Shown: positions 37,070 through 48,701, numbered from the stretch's first letter. The stretch: 64,000 bases of DNA from Rossellomorea vietnamensis (GCF_001305855.1 NZ_LIXZ01000008.1:173443-237442); one strand, 5' to 3'. The notes: generated by a model not told the origin, from the sequence alone. Made by a program: numbers and translations.

Positions 37070-37966
37070 TTACTCTTCGTCTTTTACGTCAGCGTTGTCT
37101 TTGCTTTCTTGTTTCGGCTTGGCCTGGTCCTGCTTTTCTTCAGTTGACTTGTTTTCTTCAGCTGCGTCTTTTTCTTCCGTAGCTTTGTCCTCAGTAGCTT
37201 TGTTTTCGCTGGCTTGGTCTTCTACGGCATTTTCTTCAGCAGCTTCTGCATCCGGCTCTTCACCTGAAACTTTCTTGTCTTCAAGCTGTGCTTCTTGAAG
37301 AGTGGCAAGAGACTTATTGAAGTATTCCATTGGATTCACGGCTACATCTGCTTTACGGATTTCAAAGTGTACGTGAACACCGGCTTCTTCGTTGAATAAG
37401 CTCTTTCCTGCTTTCGCAATGGCTTGTCCTTGATCGACTACATCTCCAACCGCGACTTCAAAATCTTTCACTGATTGATAACGAGTCACGATGCCTTTGC
37501 TGTGCTCGATTTCAATCGTGTTACCAAGTAAGGAATCTTCCTGAACCTTTGTGACTGTACCGCTCATGGCAGCCAGAACATCGAATTCTTTCCCATCTTT
37601 CGAGATGTCGACTCCTTGGTTCGGATAATACATGTTTCCATACACGACTAGGGCAGCTTCCTGTTCTTCAGCTGAAGCTTCAGTGTCGTAGAATTGTTTT
37701 TCGATCACTGTATCTTCAGGGCTTGAAACAGGCATTACAAAGTTTTCCAATAAACGATTGACTTCTTCTGCAGGCTGGTTGAACTCATTGTCAGTAGGAA
37801 CTCCATCATAGCTGTAATCCTTGGCTTTCTCGTTTACATCATTTCCTGCCTGGTACCACAGAATCCCCGTGATAATGATTGCTGCACTTGCTAAATAGAT
37901 TGCTGGGTATGCCCAACGTCTTTTCAAAAAGTTTTGAGAAGGGTGTTTCTTTTCTTCCTCTCTCAT
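37070..37966 (-). CDS. spoIIQ: Stage II sporulation protein SpoIIQ
   Basis: 298 residues from MREEEKK (GAGGTGAT upstream). Membrane anchor (about 22-42) near KRRWAYPAIYLASAAI, then an M23/LytM-like domain (about 105-215). Where active M23 enzymes have HxGxD this protein has NQGVD, while HVHFEIRK remains, so it is probably a degenerate, non-catalytic LytM domain as known for SpoIIQ. It pairs with SpoIIIAH across the engulfing membranes. The C-terminus is a long Glu/Lys/Ala low-complexity tail. A sigma-F-like promoter lies upstream. Confidence 0.92.
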   Translation of the reverse strand: MREEEKKHPSQNFLKRRWAYPAIYLASAAIIITGILWYQAGNDVNEKAKDYSYDGVPTDNEFNQPAEEVNRLLENFVMPVSSPEDTVIEKQFYDTEASAEEQEAALVVYGNMYYPNQGVDISKDGKEFDVLAAMSGTVTKVQEDSLLGNTIEIEHSKGIVTRYQSVKDFEVAVGDVVDQGQAIAKAGKSLFNEEAGVHVHFEIRKADVAVNPMEYFNKSLATLQEAQLEDKKVSGEEPDAEAAEENAVEDQASENKATEDKATEEKDAAEENKSTEEKQDQAKPKQESKDNADVKDEE

Positions 37967-37985
37967 TTTCATCACCTCTGCAATC

Positions 37986-38014
37986 ATTCTGAACAGAATT
38001 CTGAAAATATATAC
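37986..38014 (-). promoter_or_regulatory. Sigma-F-like promoter of spoIIQ
   Basis: On the minus strand GTATA (38010-38014) and GTTCAGAAT (37986-37994) with a 15-nt spacer resemble the sigma-F consensus; spoIIQ is sigma-F dependent in B. subtilis. The match in the -10 is partial. Confidence 0.45.
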
Positions 38015-38187
38015 ACATTGGCAAAAAAATTTTAATTTCTTATGTTTCGACAAAGTGGGGAGGAATATGCATAGTTTGTGGAATTCCCTCAAAAAAAAAT
38101 GTGTCAAACTTCGAAAAGATAGAGTGATAATAACGAAATCCCGGTCCCCCGTGGTACAATATTGTAAACTGAAAGGACGGTTCCGAC

Positions 38188-38625
38188 ATGAAAAAGTTAC
38201 TTAAGTATTTACTCACGGCTGCACCTTTCCTATATATGATTCTGATCTGGATCATGTCGAGCAATCCGGATGATGCTGTGATACGGTTCCCTGATGATGG
38301 GGTGGACCGGTTCATCAAGGAGTCCCTTCACTTGGTCGAGTTCGGGATATTATATGGATTGTTTGTCGTGGCGCTCCTCGCACACGGAAGGCTGCGGTTC
38401 ACACTGAATTTCATGGTTGCACTGATAGCCATTTTTTATGGATTTATTGATGAGATCCATCAGTCCTTCGTTCCGTATCGGTCTTCTACGATGATTGATG
38501 CCGCCAAGGATTTGATCGGGGTCACTGTCCTGTTTTGGATCGTGAACCGCACGTATTTCCGAAACCCCGATCACAGGTTGACGAAGGCGATGCAGAAGTT
38601 CGAAAACTATGTAAAAAAGGATTGA
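38188..38625 (+). CDS. VanZ-like membrane protein
   Basis: 145 residues, about four transmembrane helices. The conserved VanZ features LHLVEFGILYGLF and AIFYGFIDEIHQSFVPYRSSTMIDAAKDLIG are present. Cellular role unclear. GAAAGGA precedes the ATG; a terminator follows between it and convergent spoIID. Confidence 0.8.
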   Translation: MKKLLKYLLTAAPFLYMILIWIMSSNPDDAVIRFPDDGVDRFIKESLHLVEFGILYGLFVVALLAHGRLRFTLNFMVALIAIFYGFIDEIHQSFVPYRSSTMIDAAKDLIGVTVLFWIVNRTYFRNPDHRLTKAMQKFENYVKKD

Positions 38626-38664
38626 GTCCGGTCGCCATGACCATACTCAATCCTTTTTCTTATC
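38618..38664. terminator. Terminator between vanZ-like gene and spoIID
   Basis: AAGGATTGAGT pairs with ACTCAATCCTT, followed by Ts; may serve both convergent genes. Confidence 0.8.
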
Positions 38665-39673
38665 TTTGTGCTGTCACCTTTTGCAGGAGTTTGCTGGACT
38701 CCGTTATTTTGACATCTTTATAATAATGGGTCACGATATCTTTATAATTCTTGCCTTCCTTCGCCATCCCGTTTGCCCCGTACTGGCTCATCCCGACTCC
38801 ATGGCCGAATCCTTTTGTGGCAATGACGATGTGGTCATCCTTCAGGTACCAGGTGAAGTCCGACGATCTCAGGCCTAATTTATCCCTGATCTCCCGTCCG
38901 GTGAATTCTTTCCCATTGATTTCTACTTTCGCCACCCTCTTGCCTTCAGTCCTTGATGTGATGGTTCCCACCGACCCGTCCTTTGGCAGGGTGACACCGA
39001 GCTTCTGTTTGAATTCATTGATCGGGATGATCTTTTGATCTTCAAATTTTGGTGACGCTTTGTCCCAAGGACTCTCTACACTCCGTAAATACGGGATATC
39101 ATCTGTCCAATATGCCTCTGAGTTTTCTGTATAGCCATTGCTTGTCGAGAAAAAGGCGGCCGTAATCGGCTTATCATCATATGTGAGCACTTTCCCCTTT
39201 GTTTCAAGAACCGCTTCTGAAATCTTCTTGATTTTCCAGTCATAGTCGGAGCCCCATAGGGTGGCCAGTTCCTTTTGATTTTTATACACCTGATGGGAAA
39301 CCGTATCTGTCACATCGGCCCCCTTCGGCACAGAAGGATCCTCAGACATAAGCTGATTCACCATGTAGGTCCTTGCCGCAAGGGCCTGCGCTTTCAACGC
39401 TTCTTTTTCAAAATCCGCCGGCATTTCACCCGCCACCACTCCTACTACATACTGCTCAAGGGGGAGCTTCTCGATGAGATCCTGACTGGATCGATACACT
39501 GCCACTTCGACGGAGTCTGCCAGTTCTTCCACGGATGGGGTGTTTTTCAGCTTTTCGTCCAGGTTTGCCGTTTCCTTATCTGATGAAAATGGGAGTACCA
39601 GCAGAGTGGGTACAATAAAGATGATGCTGATAAAGATTGAGAAGATGATCACTACGGGTTTCAACTGCTTCAT
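38660..39673 (-). CDS. spoIID: Stage II sporulation protein SpoIID (lytic transglycosylase)
   Basis: 337 residues from the ATG at 39673 (GGAGG 8 nt upstream). N-terminal membrane anchor (about 5-28), then the SpoIID/LytB domain with [32 protein letters not shown] (catalytic Glu in GEMP) and [17 protein letters not shown]. SpoIID is the septal peptidoglycan transglycosylase of the DMP engulfment complex. Downstream of murAA as in B. subtilis. Confidence 0.95.
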   Translation of the reverse strand: MKQLKPVVIIFSIFISIIFIVPTLLVLPFSSDKETANLDEKLKNTPSVEELADSVEVAVYRSSQDLIEKLPLEQYVVGVVAGEMPADFEKEALKAQALAARTYMVNQLMSEDPSVPKGADVTDTVSHQVYKNQKELATLWGSDYDWKIKKISEAVLETKGKVLTYDDKPITAAFFSTSNGYTENSEAYWTDDIPYLRSVESPWDKASPKFEDQKIIPINEFKQKLGVTLPKDGSVGTITSRTEGKRVAKVEINGKEFTGREIRDKLGLRSSDFTWYLKDDHIVIATKGFGHGVGMSQYGANGMAKEGKNYKDIVTHYYKDVKITESSKLLQKVTAQR

Positions 39674-39831
39674 GTTCGCGGCCTCCAATGAAAGATTAAA
39701 TAGGAGAATGTCCTAGCACACTTCTCCACTCTCTTTCATATGTATGGTAGTGGACAAGCAATTATGATTGTGAATTGGGAGAGTTTGAGGGTAGGGATTG
39801 AGAGCGTGCAGGGGGATGGGTTTTTTGAAAA

Positions 39832-39871
39832 CAAAAAAGGCAAGCCCTCCTAAAAGAGCTCACCTTTTTCA
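39832..39871 (-). terminator. Terminator of murAA
   Basis: A 13-bp stem with G-U pairs (AAAAGGTGAGCTC with GGGCTTGCCTTTT) followed by T6 on the minus strand. Confidence 0.75.
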
Positions 39872-39879
39872 CTATCTAT

Positions 39880-41187
39880 TTACGCATCCTTAATCATGTC
39901 TTGCTGCTCAGAAACAGGAGTTTCTTCCTCTTCTTTCACACGCTCGATATCGGCTCCAAGGCCTGCAAGCTTCTGATGGAAGTTCACATATCCACGATCT
40001 AAATGCTTTAATTCTGTTACGCGAGTATAACCGTCTGCCACTAGACCAGCGATGGAAAGTGCTGCTGCAGCACGAAGATCCGTTGCAGCGACTTCTGCTC
40101 CTTGAAGAGGTGTTGGTCCGTTCATGATGACAGAGCGTCCTTCGATCTTGATGTCTGCTCCCATGCGACGGAATTCTTCCGCATGCATGAAACGATTTTC
40201 AAATACGGTTTCCGTGATGACGCTGGTACCGTCAGCAGCCAGAAGCAATGCCATCATTTGAGATTGCATGTCTGTCGGGAAACCTGGATGAGGCATCGTT
40301 TTGATATCGACGGATTTCAGTTTCTCCGGTCCGATGACACGAAGACCTTCTTCTTCATCGATGATCGTAACGCCCATCTCTTCCATCTTCGCCACTAATG
40401 AAGATAAATGTTCAGGAATTGCACCCTTTACAAGGACATCACCTTGAGTGATCGCAGCAGCCACCATGAATGTTCCTGCTTCGATACGGTCAGGGATGAT
40501 GCTGTGCTCTACACCGTAAAGACGGTCTACACCCTCGATACGGATCGTGCCGGTTCCTGCACCTACCACGCTTCCTCCCATTTTGTTCAGGAAGTTGGCT
40601 AAGTCGACGATTTCAGGCTCTTTTGCTACGTTCTCAAGAATAGTCGTTCCTTCTGCAAGAACGGCTGCCATCATGATGTTTTCTGTTGCCCCAACGCTTG
40701 GGAAGTCCAGATACACCTTGGCACCTTTCAGTCTTCCATCTACTTCAGCTTCGATGAAACCATTTCCTACCTTCACTTTAGCTCCCATTGCTTCAAAGCC
40801 TTTTAAGTGTTGGTCGATTGGTCTTGATCCAATCGCACAGCCACCAGGAAGAGCGACACGCGCTTTACCCGTACGGCCTAAGAGTGATCCCATGACAAGA
40901 ACGGATGCACGCATTTTACGCACATATTCAAATGGTGCTTCAATAAACAACTCTCTTGATGCATTCACGATGACTTCACCATTGTTGAACTCTACATCTG
41001 TATTTAAATGACGTAATACTTCATTGATCGTATATACATCGGAGAGTGGTGGTACATTTGTAATTTTACTTTTTCCTTCACTTGCTAATAATGTAGCAGC
41101 GATGACTGGTAAAACGGCATTCTTTGCTCCTTCAACTTGCACTGTACCGCTTAAACGCTGACCGCCGCGGACGATAATTTTTTCCAA
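39880..41187 (-). CDS. murAA: UDP-N-acetylglucosamine 1-carboxyvinyltransferase MurAA
   Basis: 435 residues. Lys22 in EGAKNAVLP and the fosfomycin-target Cys117 in GGCAIGSRP are present. It adds enolpyruvate to UDP-GlcNAc, the first committed step of peptidoglycan precursor synthesis. Lies between ywmB and spoIID, as murAA does in B. subtilis. Ends in a charged tail ([19 protein letters not shown]). Confidence 0.96.
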   Translation of the reverse strand: MEKIIVRGGQRLSGTVQVEGAKNAVLPVIAATLLASEGKSKITNVPPLSDVYTINEVLRHLNTDVEFNNGEVIVNASRELFIEAPFEYVRKMRASVLVMGSLLGRTGKARVALPGGCAIGSRPIDQHLKGFEAMGAKVKVGNGFIEAEVDGRLKGAKVYLDFPSVGATENIMMAAVLAEGTTILENVAKEPEIVDLANFLNKMGGSVVGAGTGTIRIEGVDRLYGVEHSIIPDRIEAGTFMVAAAITQGDVLVKGAIPEHLSSLVAKMEEMGVTIIDEEEGLRVIGPEKLKSVDIKTMPHPGFPTDMQSQMMALLLAADGTSVITETVFENRFMHAEEFRRMGADIKIEGRSVIMNGPTPLQGAEVAATDLRAAAALSIAGLVADGYTRVTELKHLDRGYVNFHQKLAGLGADIERVKEEEETPVSEQQDMIKDA

Positions 41188-41219
41188 GAGTATTCCCCTC
41201 CGCGTCCAATTTCTCTATA

Positions 41220-41969
41220 TTAATATTCAATAATTAGGATGGGTGTGCCAATCACAAAGGTTGTCTTAGCGCCCATTCCGCTTTTCCGTAGACCTAGTTG
41301 TATATTCATATCATCATTTTTAGTTGGTATAGTCCGTGACATTTGTTCCGAGTAAGCTGAAATGGAATAAAAGTCTTCTTCTTTAAGTGATTCCAGTTCT
41401 TTTGCGTCTAATTTCGACATTAGTTCGACAGCCTGATTCGACAAAACTTTCTCAAGCTTATCATTGAATTCGCCTTTTATACAAGAGAAAATCATAGGTT
41501 TAGAAGTAAAAATGATTTCCATATTTGGGATAAATTCAGACTTGATATACTGCTTCGTCTTTTCTCCCAACGCTTTCTGATTTCCGCGCATTTCATACAT
41601 AATGTACGAAACCGAATGCCCGTTTGTGGGGGTATGCTGCAGTTTAATGGTTTCTTCCCCGTGAGACGTCTGACGTTGTCCCACAACCACTACTCCTTCA
41701 GCAGACTTTTCTGTTTCCCAGTCAAAATCAGAAAATCTTTCCTGCATAGTAGTACTATATTTGGCAAACCCTTTATTCGTGAAGCTTTTTTTGTTTTCTC
41801 TTGCATATAGAGACCATTCAGTTATCTGACCTTGAGAATGAACAATGGCTTGATCAAGCTTTTCAATGTCTAATAAATGTTTGGCTACGATAGTGTTGTT
41901 CCCATTAATGACCGGAAGAAAACCTAATCCAACCAAAAAGATTAAAATAATGTAAAAATACCGACCCAT
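41220..41969 (-). CDS. ywmB: YwmB-like secreted protein
   Basis: 249 residues with an N-terminal signal/anchor segment (about 4-22). Matches the YwmB (TATA-box-binding-like fold) family by position and by the EKSAEGVVVVGQRQ and HSVSYIMYEMRGNQ regions. Function unknown. 32 nt before murAA on the same strand. Confidence 0.8.
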   Translation of the reverse strand: MGRYFYIILIFLVGLGFLPVINGNNTIVAKHLLDIEKLDQAIVHSQGQITEWSLYARENKKSFTNKGFAKYSTTMQERFSDFDWETEKSAEGVVVVGQRQTSHGEETIKLQHTPTNGHSVSYIMYEMRGNQKALGEKTKQYIKSEFIPNMEIIFTSKPMIFSCIKGEFNDKLEKVLSNQAVELMSKLDAKELESLKEEDFYSISAYSEQMSRTIPTKNDDMNIQLGLRKSGMGAKTTFVIGTPILIIEY

Positions 41970-42191
41970 TTTTCATTCCTCCCCTTATTTAAAAGTCTGT
42001 CCGAATAGGGGGAGAACATACTTGAAAATTGTCGTCATCTTTTTACAATTATTGAGGCTTTCAAGCGAGTCCTGTGAAAAGGGTTTCACTTTGAAACTTT
42101 TTCACAAAGGGACGAACACAAAATTAATCTTACTCAAAACAATGTCCCTTGAAAACATGCAGGAAGACCTATTTTTTGTCAGAACCTCTAC

Positions 42192-42437
42192 TTATTCAAA
42201 GAAAACCGGTAAGCTCTGAGACCATAGGTAATAATCCAGTAAAAAACGGCTGACGGCTGACCCGATTGCGACCGTTAGTAGGATATACAATAGTCTCCCT
42301 TGTGCGACGCGATTCTTCTTCAGGAGTTTGTCCAGCTGAATGGCTTGCAATGCCCAAAACGTGATCCCGAATACAAATAGATGCACAAGCATGCTGACAA
42401 GGGCTTGTTGACCAAAGCTTTCCACCACTCTCCTCAC
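42192..42437 (-). CDS. ywzB: DUF1146-family membrane protein YwzB
   Basis: 81 residues, two transmembrane helices (about 13-33, 48-68) with ALQAIQLDKLLKKN between them. DUF1146 family; function unknown. In the expected place between the atp operon and ywmB. Confidence 0.75.
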   Translation of the reverse strand: MRRVVESFGQQALVSMLVHLFVFGITFWALQAIQLDKLLKKNRVAQGRLLYILLTVAIGSAVSRFLLDYYLWSQSLPVFFE

Positions 42438-42674
42438 TCCTTTAAATAATCAATTTGACACACGTAGACCATTTTACCACATAATTCAGTAATAACATAT
42501 GCATTTTACAAATTATTTAAGTTAGGTTCCGTTGTGAGATTTCAGGGGTTTCAAGACCTTTTTTCCGGGCGTAATGGTAGTTCTTCTATGTAAAATTCCA
42601 TCCTTGTTCCCGACGATTTTTTGTTAGTGTCATGCAGATTTGGAGAGGGCCTGACCTGATTGCGGATTGCCCTC

Positions 42675-42784
42675 TGAGGTCCGTCCCTCAAAATCACCCC
42701 AATTCTGGATGGATTTTGTCCCTGAACGTGATGAATACTGTCATTCTACATGATTCTCCGCTTATTTTAAGAGGTCCGTCCCTC
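42675..42784 (+). repeat. Two exact 14-bp repeat copies in direct orientation
   Basis: GAGGTCCGTCCCTC at 42675-42688 and 42771-42784, 82 nt apart. Unlike other clusters they point the same way. Confidence 0.9.
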
Positions 42785-42787
42785 AAC

Positions 42788-42834
42788 AAAACCACCCATT
42801 ACAGAGGATTATAATGGGTGGTTTTGTTTTTTTG
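42788..42834. terminator. Strong hairpin next to the repeat pair
   Basis: AAAACCACCCATTA pairs with TAATGGGTGGTTTT around an 8-9 nt loop, followed by GT7. On the plus strand no gene precedes it; on the minus strand the T run is weaker (AAAACCACC side gives TTTTGTTG), so it likely ends the minus-strand 72-aa gene or an unrecognised plus transcript. Confidence 0.6.
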
Positions 42835-42892
42835 AGGTGTTGATCACTGGGTGTGATGTGTACTGGGGAGGTGTTGATTGGGGGTTATTGAT

Positions 42893-43111
42893 TTATTTTT
42901 TCTTTTTCTTCTTCTTTTTACCTTTTTGGCCTTGTTCCATGCATTCGTAGTAGTATCCCTGGCAGCCGCACTCTGCTTGTTTGCCCTTGTCCTTTTGTTT
43001 TTCTTTGCCGCCTTTTGCATCCTGCTGACCCATTTTACCCATCATCCACTGATATTCGCCGTAGTTTTTGCACTGTTTCTGCCCTTTACCCTGTCCTTTA
43101 TTTGAACTCAC
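42893..43111 (-). CDS. Lys/Gln/Gly-rich, Cys-containing small protein (72 aa)
   Basis: GTG start 7 nt after AAAGGAGGA. The protein is strongly hydrophilic, with CGCQGYYYEC in the middle and a terminal run of lysines (KGKKKKKKKK). Composition resembles small spore-coat or spore-core proteins of bacilli, but I cannot name a family. Divergent from the DUF2642-like genes that carry a sigma-E-like promoter. Confidence 0.55.
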   Translation of the reverse strand: MSSNKGQGKGQKQCKNYGEYQWMMGKMGQQDAKGGKEKQKDKGKQAECGCQGYYYECMEQGQKGKKKKKKKK

Positions 43112-43259
43112 TTTCCCATCCTCCTTTTATCCTTTCCTACAGTCTACGCTCCCGCTCCCTCTCGCGTTTGGGTTGTCCCCGCCTAAATTTCAGCCCCCCT
43201 GCCCATTTCCCTCCTATCACCAACTAGTCCACCAAAAAGGGCGTCTGTAGTAGTACGAT

Positions 43260-43287
43260 GTCATGGCATGTCACATATACATATAGT
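43260..43287 (+). promoter_or_regulatory. Possible sigma-E promoter of the repeat-protein genes
   Basis: GTCATGG (43260-43266) and CATATAGT (43280-43287) with 13-nt spacing resemble the sigma-E consensus. Confidence 0.35.
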
Positions 43288-43320
43288 GAAAATGTTTATA
43301 TACAACAGGAGGGAACAGGT

Positions 43321-43782
43321 ATGAACAAAGAATTAATGTCTTCATTAGTCGGAAAGATTGTCAAGGTGAACCGGGGTGGCCCTGAATCTCGTACTGGAAA
43401 GCTTCTATACGGTGGGGACGATCACTTTGCCCTGTTAACGGAAAAGGATGGTGTGATTTACTACAACACTTCTCATGTTAAGAGCATCTCCCAAAACATC
43501 AAATCAGGTTTACCGTTTAATGTGGAGGAGCTTTCAGAAGAAGGTTTGGAGTTTATGAAGGAAGACACATTTAGCGCTTTACTCACGAGCTTGAAGTATC
43601 AGTGGGTGAGCATCAATCGCGGAGGTCCCGAGAAACTTGAGGGAATTCTTGAGAATTCGAATGATGAATTCGTCACGCTTGTATTGAATGAAGAGGTTGT
43701 CCGCCTGGCTGCATTCCATGTCAAGAGCATCAGCTACGGCGTAAAGGCGAAAAAAGCAGAGAAAACGGAAGAAGAGAAATAA
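43321..43782 (+). CDS. Two-unit barrel-like repeat protein, possible spore-coat protein
   Basis: 153 residues from the ATG at 43321 (CAGGAGGG upstream). Two related units of about 55 residues: LVGKIVKVNRGGPESRTGKLLYGGDD... ending YYNTSHVKSISQ, and LKYQWVSINRGGPEKLEGILENSND... ending AFHVKSISYG. The pattern (short beta strands, GxL in strand 2, HVKSI end) looks like a small SH3/Lsm-like barrel as in DUF2642 coat-associated proteins. First of three related genes here. Function inferred only from this and the sigma-E-like promoter. Confidence 0.6.
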   Translation: MNKELMSSLVGKIVKVNRGGPESRTGKLLYGGDDHFALLTEKDGVIYYNTSHVKSISQNIKSGLPFNVEELSEEGLEFMKEDTFSALLTSLKYQWVSINRGGPEKLEGILENSNDEFVTLVLNEEVVRLAAFHVKSISYGVKAKKAEKTEEEK

Positions 43783-43812
43783 TCTTCTATATAACGAAAG
43801 GAGAAAGTATGA

Positions 43813-44463
43813 ATGAGTAATTTCAACGATTCATTAAAAGGGTTAACAGGTTACCAGATCAATATTATTCTAAATGACGGAACGAAGCTCTCAGGTCTAT
43901 TAGCGGAGGTCAGTACGGATTATCTGACCGTCTACTCCAGTGAAAACGAGACGTTGTATTACCCGATTACACAAATTCAGGCAGTAACAAAGAATTCCAA
44001 GGATGTAGAAACGTTGCCTATTATCGACGATCACTTGAAAGGTGAAAAAATATCCGATGTACTGTCCCAAAGCATACTCAGCTGGGTGACGATCAATGGT
44101 TCCGGAAAAGCTTCCTACTCAGGGATCCTTTCAGCAGTGGAAGAAGACCACCTCGTGTTGACCCAGGGGAAAGATCGTGTGTACCTGAAGCATGCTTCCG
44201 TTCTGAACATTTATGACGGGACGAAGAAAACGACTTCGGATAATCAAGACAGCTCATCCAGTAAAGACGATTCCTCACAGAAACAAGACTCTTCAAAGAA
44301 CCAGGAATCATCCAACAAGAGCGATTCGAGCCAAAAATCATCCCAGCAAAGTTCTAAAAACCAATCTTCTACAAAATCCTCCACAAAAAATACGAAGAAA
44401 AAACGGCAGCCTGCTTTCTATTACGATGAACTTGAAGGGGCAAAATCCTCTTCCGCTAAGTAA
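43813..44463 (+). CDS. Two-unit barrel-like repeat protein with Ser/Lys-rich tail
   Basis: 216 residues, 30 nt after the previous gene (AAAGGAGAAAG upstream). Units at about 7-60 (LTGYQINIILNDGTKLSGLLAEV...YYPITQIQAV) and 85-135 (SWVTINGSGKASYSGILSAV...YLKHASVLNIY). The C-terminal third is a disordered Ser/Lys/Gln tail (SSKDDSSQKQDSSKNQESS) ending KKRQPAFYYDELEG, a low-complexity type common in coat proteins. Confidence 0.6.
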   Translation: MSNFNDSLKGLTGYQINIILNDGTKLSGLLAEVSTDYLTVYSSENETLYYPITQIQAVTKNSKDVETLPIIDDHLKGEKISDVLSQSILSWVTINGSGKASYSGILSAVEEDHLVLTQGKDRVYLKHASVLNIYDGTKKTTSDNQDSSSSKDDSSQKQDSSKNQESSNKSDSSQKSSQQSSKNQSSTKSSTKNTKKKRQPAFYYDELEGAKSSSAK

Positions 44464-44622
44464 AACGGCAGAATTTGAGTAGAAGTTGGTCAATATGAAT
44501 GAACGAGCTTTTATTAATCGTAAAAAATCTCAGCATCCTCCATGATCGACATTGTTCACTGACAGAAGGTGCTGGGATTATTTCATATATGATGCTGTAG
44601 CGATTTGAAAGGAGGAATTTTC

Positions 44623-44781
44623 TTGTTAATGATTATCTATTTTGCACTATTGGGAAGTGTTTTTCATTTCCAGTTTGTGAGACCCGCCACCACTAAAAAG
44701 GTGGACAAACAACCATTCTTTCACCAGTTGGATGCACCGCCTTCCTCCGTACTAAATGAGGCGAAATCCCATGCCCGATAG
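44623..44781 (+). CDS. Small membrane-anchored protein (52 aa)
   Basis: TTG start shortly after AAAGGAGG. A hydrophobic N-terminal helix (MLMIIYFALLGSVFHFQFV) and a short polar tail. Its stop overlaps the start of the ArsB-like gene by 11 nt, implying coupling. Family unknown. Confidence 0.55.
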   Translation: MLMIIYFALLGSVFHFQFVRPATTKKVDKQPFFHQLDAPPSSVLNEAKSHAR

Positions 44782-46123
44782 TATGTTTTGGCTGATGACG
44801 GTCACCTTCTCCCTCACCATCATTGTCATGTTATGGCGGCCATTCGGGATCAACGAAACCATCCCCACATCCATCGGGGCGGCCCTTGTCCTTTTACTTG
44901 GGATCGTTCCCTTCAGTGATGTGTTTAAAATCGTCGACATCGTAAGCGGAGCGGCCCTTACGATTCTATCGACGATCATGATGTCCATTGTTCTTGAAAG
45001 CATCGGGTTCTTTCGCATTGTGGCCATGAATATCGTCAACAGATCCAGGGGGTCGGGTGTCCGGCTGTATGTGTATGTGATTACATTATGTTTTATGATG
45101 ACGATGTTTTTTAATAATGACGGCAGCATCCTCATCACCACTCCGATCATCATTCATATGACTGCCCTGCTCAAACTCAAGAATCACCAGAAGATCCCCT
45201 ACCTTCTATCAGGTGCCCTTATTGCAACGGCAGCCAGTGCCCCGATCGCCGTGAGTAATATTTCTAACCTTATTGCCCTGAAAATTGTCGGGCTCAGTCT
45301 CCAGGACTACGTTCAAATGATGTTTGTGCCTTCCATGGTCGCCATCCTCGTCATCGCCTATATGCTCTACCTCTACTTCCGCAAATCAATCCCGAAAAAA
45401 ATCCTGGATGTCTCAATCAAATGGGAAAAGGGTGCCCAAGCCTATTCCTACTCCCACCCCCTATCATCGAAGGAACAAGAAAGAGAAATCGACTGGCCTT
45501 TGATCAAATCCTGTTTGTTCATTGTCGTACTGACCAGGGCTGCCTTCTTTGCCCTTACACCGTTTGGGATATCACTTGAAATCATCGGACTCGCCGGGGC
45601 TGCTGTCTTGATCCTCCTCCGCTATAGCCGAACGAAAACAGGCGTCGTGGACATTATCAAAAAAACACCGTGGCACGTCCTGCTTTTCGCCTTTAATATG
45701 TATGTACTGGTTTACGGACTCAGGAATGTCGGGCTGAGTGATTTCATTGTAGATCAATTCAGGGATCACATTGTGGGCCAACCCCTGAACGCCAGTTTGA
45801 TCATGGGGATCTTCCTTACCGTCATTTCCAATCTCTTTAACAATCTGCCCGCCGTGATGATCGGGACTTTATCCATCACGGAAATGGGACTGGACCCCCA
45901 TGTACTGCAAGTTGCCTATTTAGCCAATGTACTCGGCAGTGACATCGGTGCCTTATTGACCCCTGTAGGAACACTCGCCACCCTGATCTGGATGTTCATC
46001 TTAAAGACACACGGCATCCACATTTCCTGGAGCCGCTATCTTCGGGTGACCATCATCGTGGTCCCGATCGGTCTAATGGTCGGATTATACAGTTTGTACC
46101 TATGGATTGAATGGCTATTCTAA
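44771..46123 (+). CDS. ArsB/NhaD-type membrane transporter
   Basis: 450 residues from ATG 44771 (GAGGCG upstream; an ATG at 44756 is possible). About 11-12 transmembrane helices; FFNNDGSILITTPI and NLFNNLPAVMIGTLSI are the paired repeats of the ion-transporter superfamily that includes ArsB arsenite pumps. No arsR/arsC is nearby, so arsenite specificity is doubtful. It is embedded among the barrel-repeat genes. Confidence 0.75.
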   Translation: MPDSMFWLMTVTFSLTIIVMLWRPFGINETIPTSIGAALVLLLGIVPFSDVFKIVDIVSGAALTILSTIMMSIVLESIGFFRIVAMNIVNRSRGSGVRLYVYVITLCFMMTMFFNNDGSILITTPIIIHMTALLKLKNHQKIPYLLSGALIATAASAPIAVSNISNLIALKIVGLSLQDYVQMMFVPSMVAILVIAYMLYLYFRKSIPKKILDVSIKWEKGAQAYSYSHPLSSKEQEREIDWPLIKSCLFIVVLTRAAFFALTPFGISLEIIGLAGAAVLILLRYSRTKTGVVDIIKKTPWHVLLFAFNMYVLVYGLRNVGLSDFIVDQFRDHIVGQPLNASLIMGIFLTVISNLFNNLPAVMIGTLSITEMGLDPHVLQVAYLANVLGSDIGALLTPVGTLATLIWMFILKTHGIHISWSRYLRVTIIVVPIGLMVGLYSLYLWIEWLF

Positions 46124-46144
46124 TCAGAAAGGAGTCACAAGCGA

Positions 46145-46816
46145 ATGAAAAATGTTTATTCTAGATTCACCGGAGAAGCAGTTGTCATTGAACTGACCGG
46201 AAAAAAAACCATCAATGGATATTTAATCGAGGTGGGGAGCGAGATCATCATCGTTTTTAACGGAAACGATTATATCTATATTTCTACTTCACATATTAAA
46301 AACATGTCCGTTGTGACGAAAGAATCGATCGGGATCGATGAACCGTCGGTGAGTCCACAGCTCGAACAGGAAAATCAATTGTCCCTGCGAAAGATCCTGA
46401 CCACGGCCAAGGGGGTCTTCCTTGAAATTTACACAACGGGCAATCAGCCGATACACGGTTATATAACAGGGATCATGAACAACTACTTCGCCTTCTATTC
46501 CCCCGTGTATAAGACGATGTACATTTCCCTTCAGCACTTAAAATGGCTAATCCCTTATTCTACAAATCTGTCACCCTACCGTTTGAGTAAGGAAAATCTT
46601 CCGGTCAATCCGTCAAACTCCATCACCCTGGCCAGAAGCATCGAGGTTCAAATTGAAAAATTGAGCGGGCACCTTGTCGTATTGAACCTGGGTGTTCAGG
46701 AAGAATTAATAGGCAAGATCGAGAGAGTTTCAGATAACATCATGGAATTGATCACGGCCAAGGGAGACTCCATCTACTTGAATATGCAGCATATCCAGAC
46801 TGTTCATTTACCATAA
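46145..46816 (+). CDS. Three-unit barrel-like repeat protein
   Basis: 223 residues, 21 nt after the transporter (GAAAGGAG upstream). Three units: about 5-55 (AVVIELTGKKTINGYLIEVG...YISTSHIKNMS), 82-137 (VFLEIYTTGNQPIHGYITGI...YISLQHLKWLI) and 165-222 (VLNLGVQEELIGKIERVS...YLNMQHIQTVH). Same unit type as the genes at 43321 and 43813, so one expanded local family. Confidence 0.6.
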   Translation: MKNVYSRFTGEAVVIELTGKKTINGYLIEVGSEIIIVFNGNDYIYISTSHIKNMSVVTKESIGIDEPSVSPQLEQENQLSLRKILTTAKGVFLEIYTTGNQPIHGYITGIMNNYFAFYSPVYKTMYISLQHLKWLIPYSTNLSPYRLSKENLPVNPSNSITLARSIEVQIEKLSGHLVVLNLGVQEELIGKIERVSDNIMELITAKGDSIYLNMQHIQTVHLP

Positions 46817-46852
46817 AAAAACCACCTTTCAAAAGGAAAGGTGGTTTCTTCA
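46815..46852. terminator. Bidirectional terminator between repeat-protein gene and atpC
   Basis: AAACCACCTTTC pairs with GAAAGGTGGTTT; the minus-strand side has T7, so it ends the atp operon. Confidence 0.9.
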
Positions 46853-46855
46853 TTA

Positions 46856-47278
<423 letters not shown>

Positions 47279-47282
47279 CTAA

Positions 47283-48701
<1,419 letters not shown>

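Larger units (their letters stand above)
42438..42892. other. 455-bp gap with repeat copies and a terminator
   Basis: Holds two directly repeated 14-bp copies and the terminator described separately. Nothing else recognised. Confidence 0.4.

Noticed and set aside
42632..42814. 60-codon plus-strand ORF across both repeat copies.
   Set aside because: It arises from the repeats themselves (the two copies give matching LRGPSLN-like segments), without a ribosome site.
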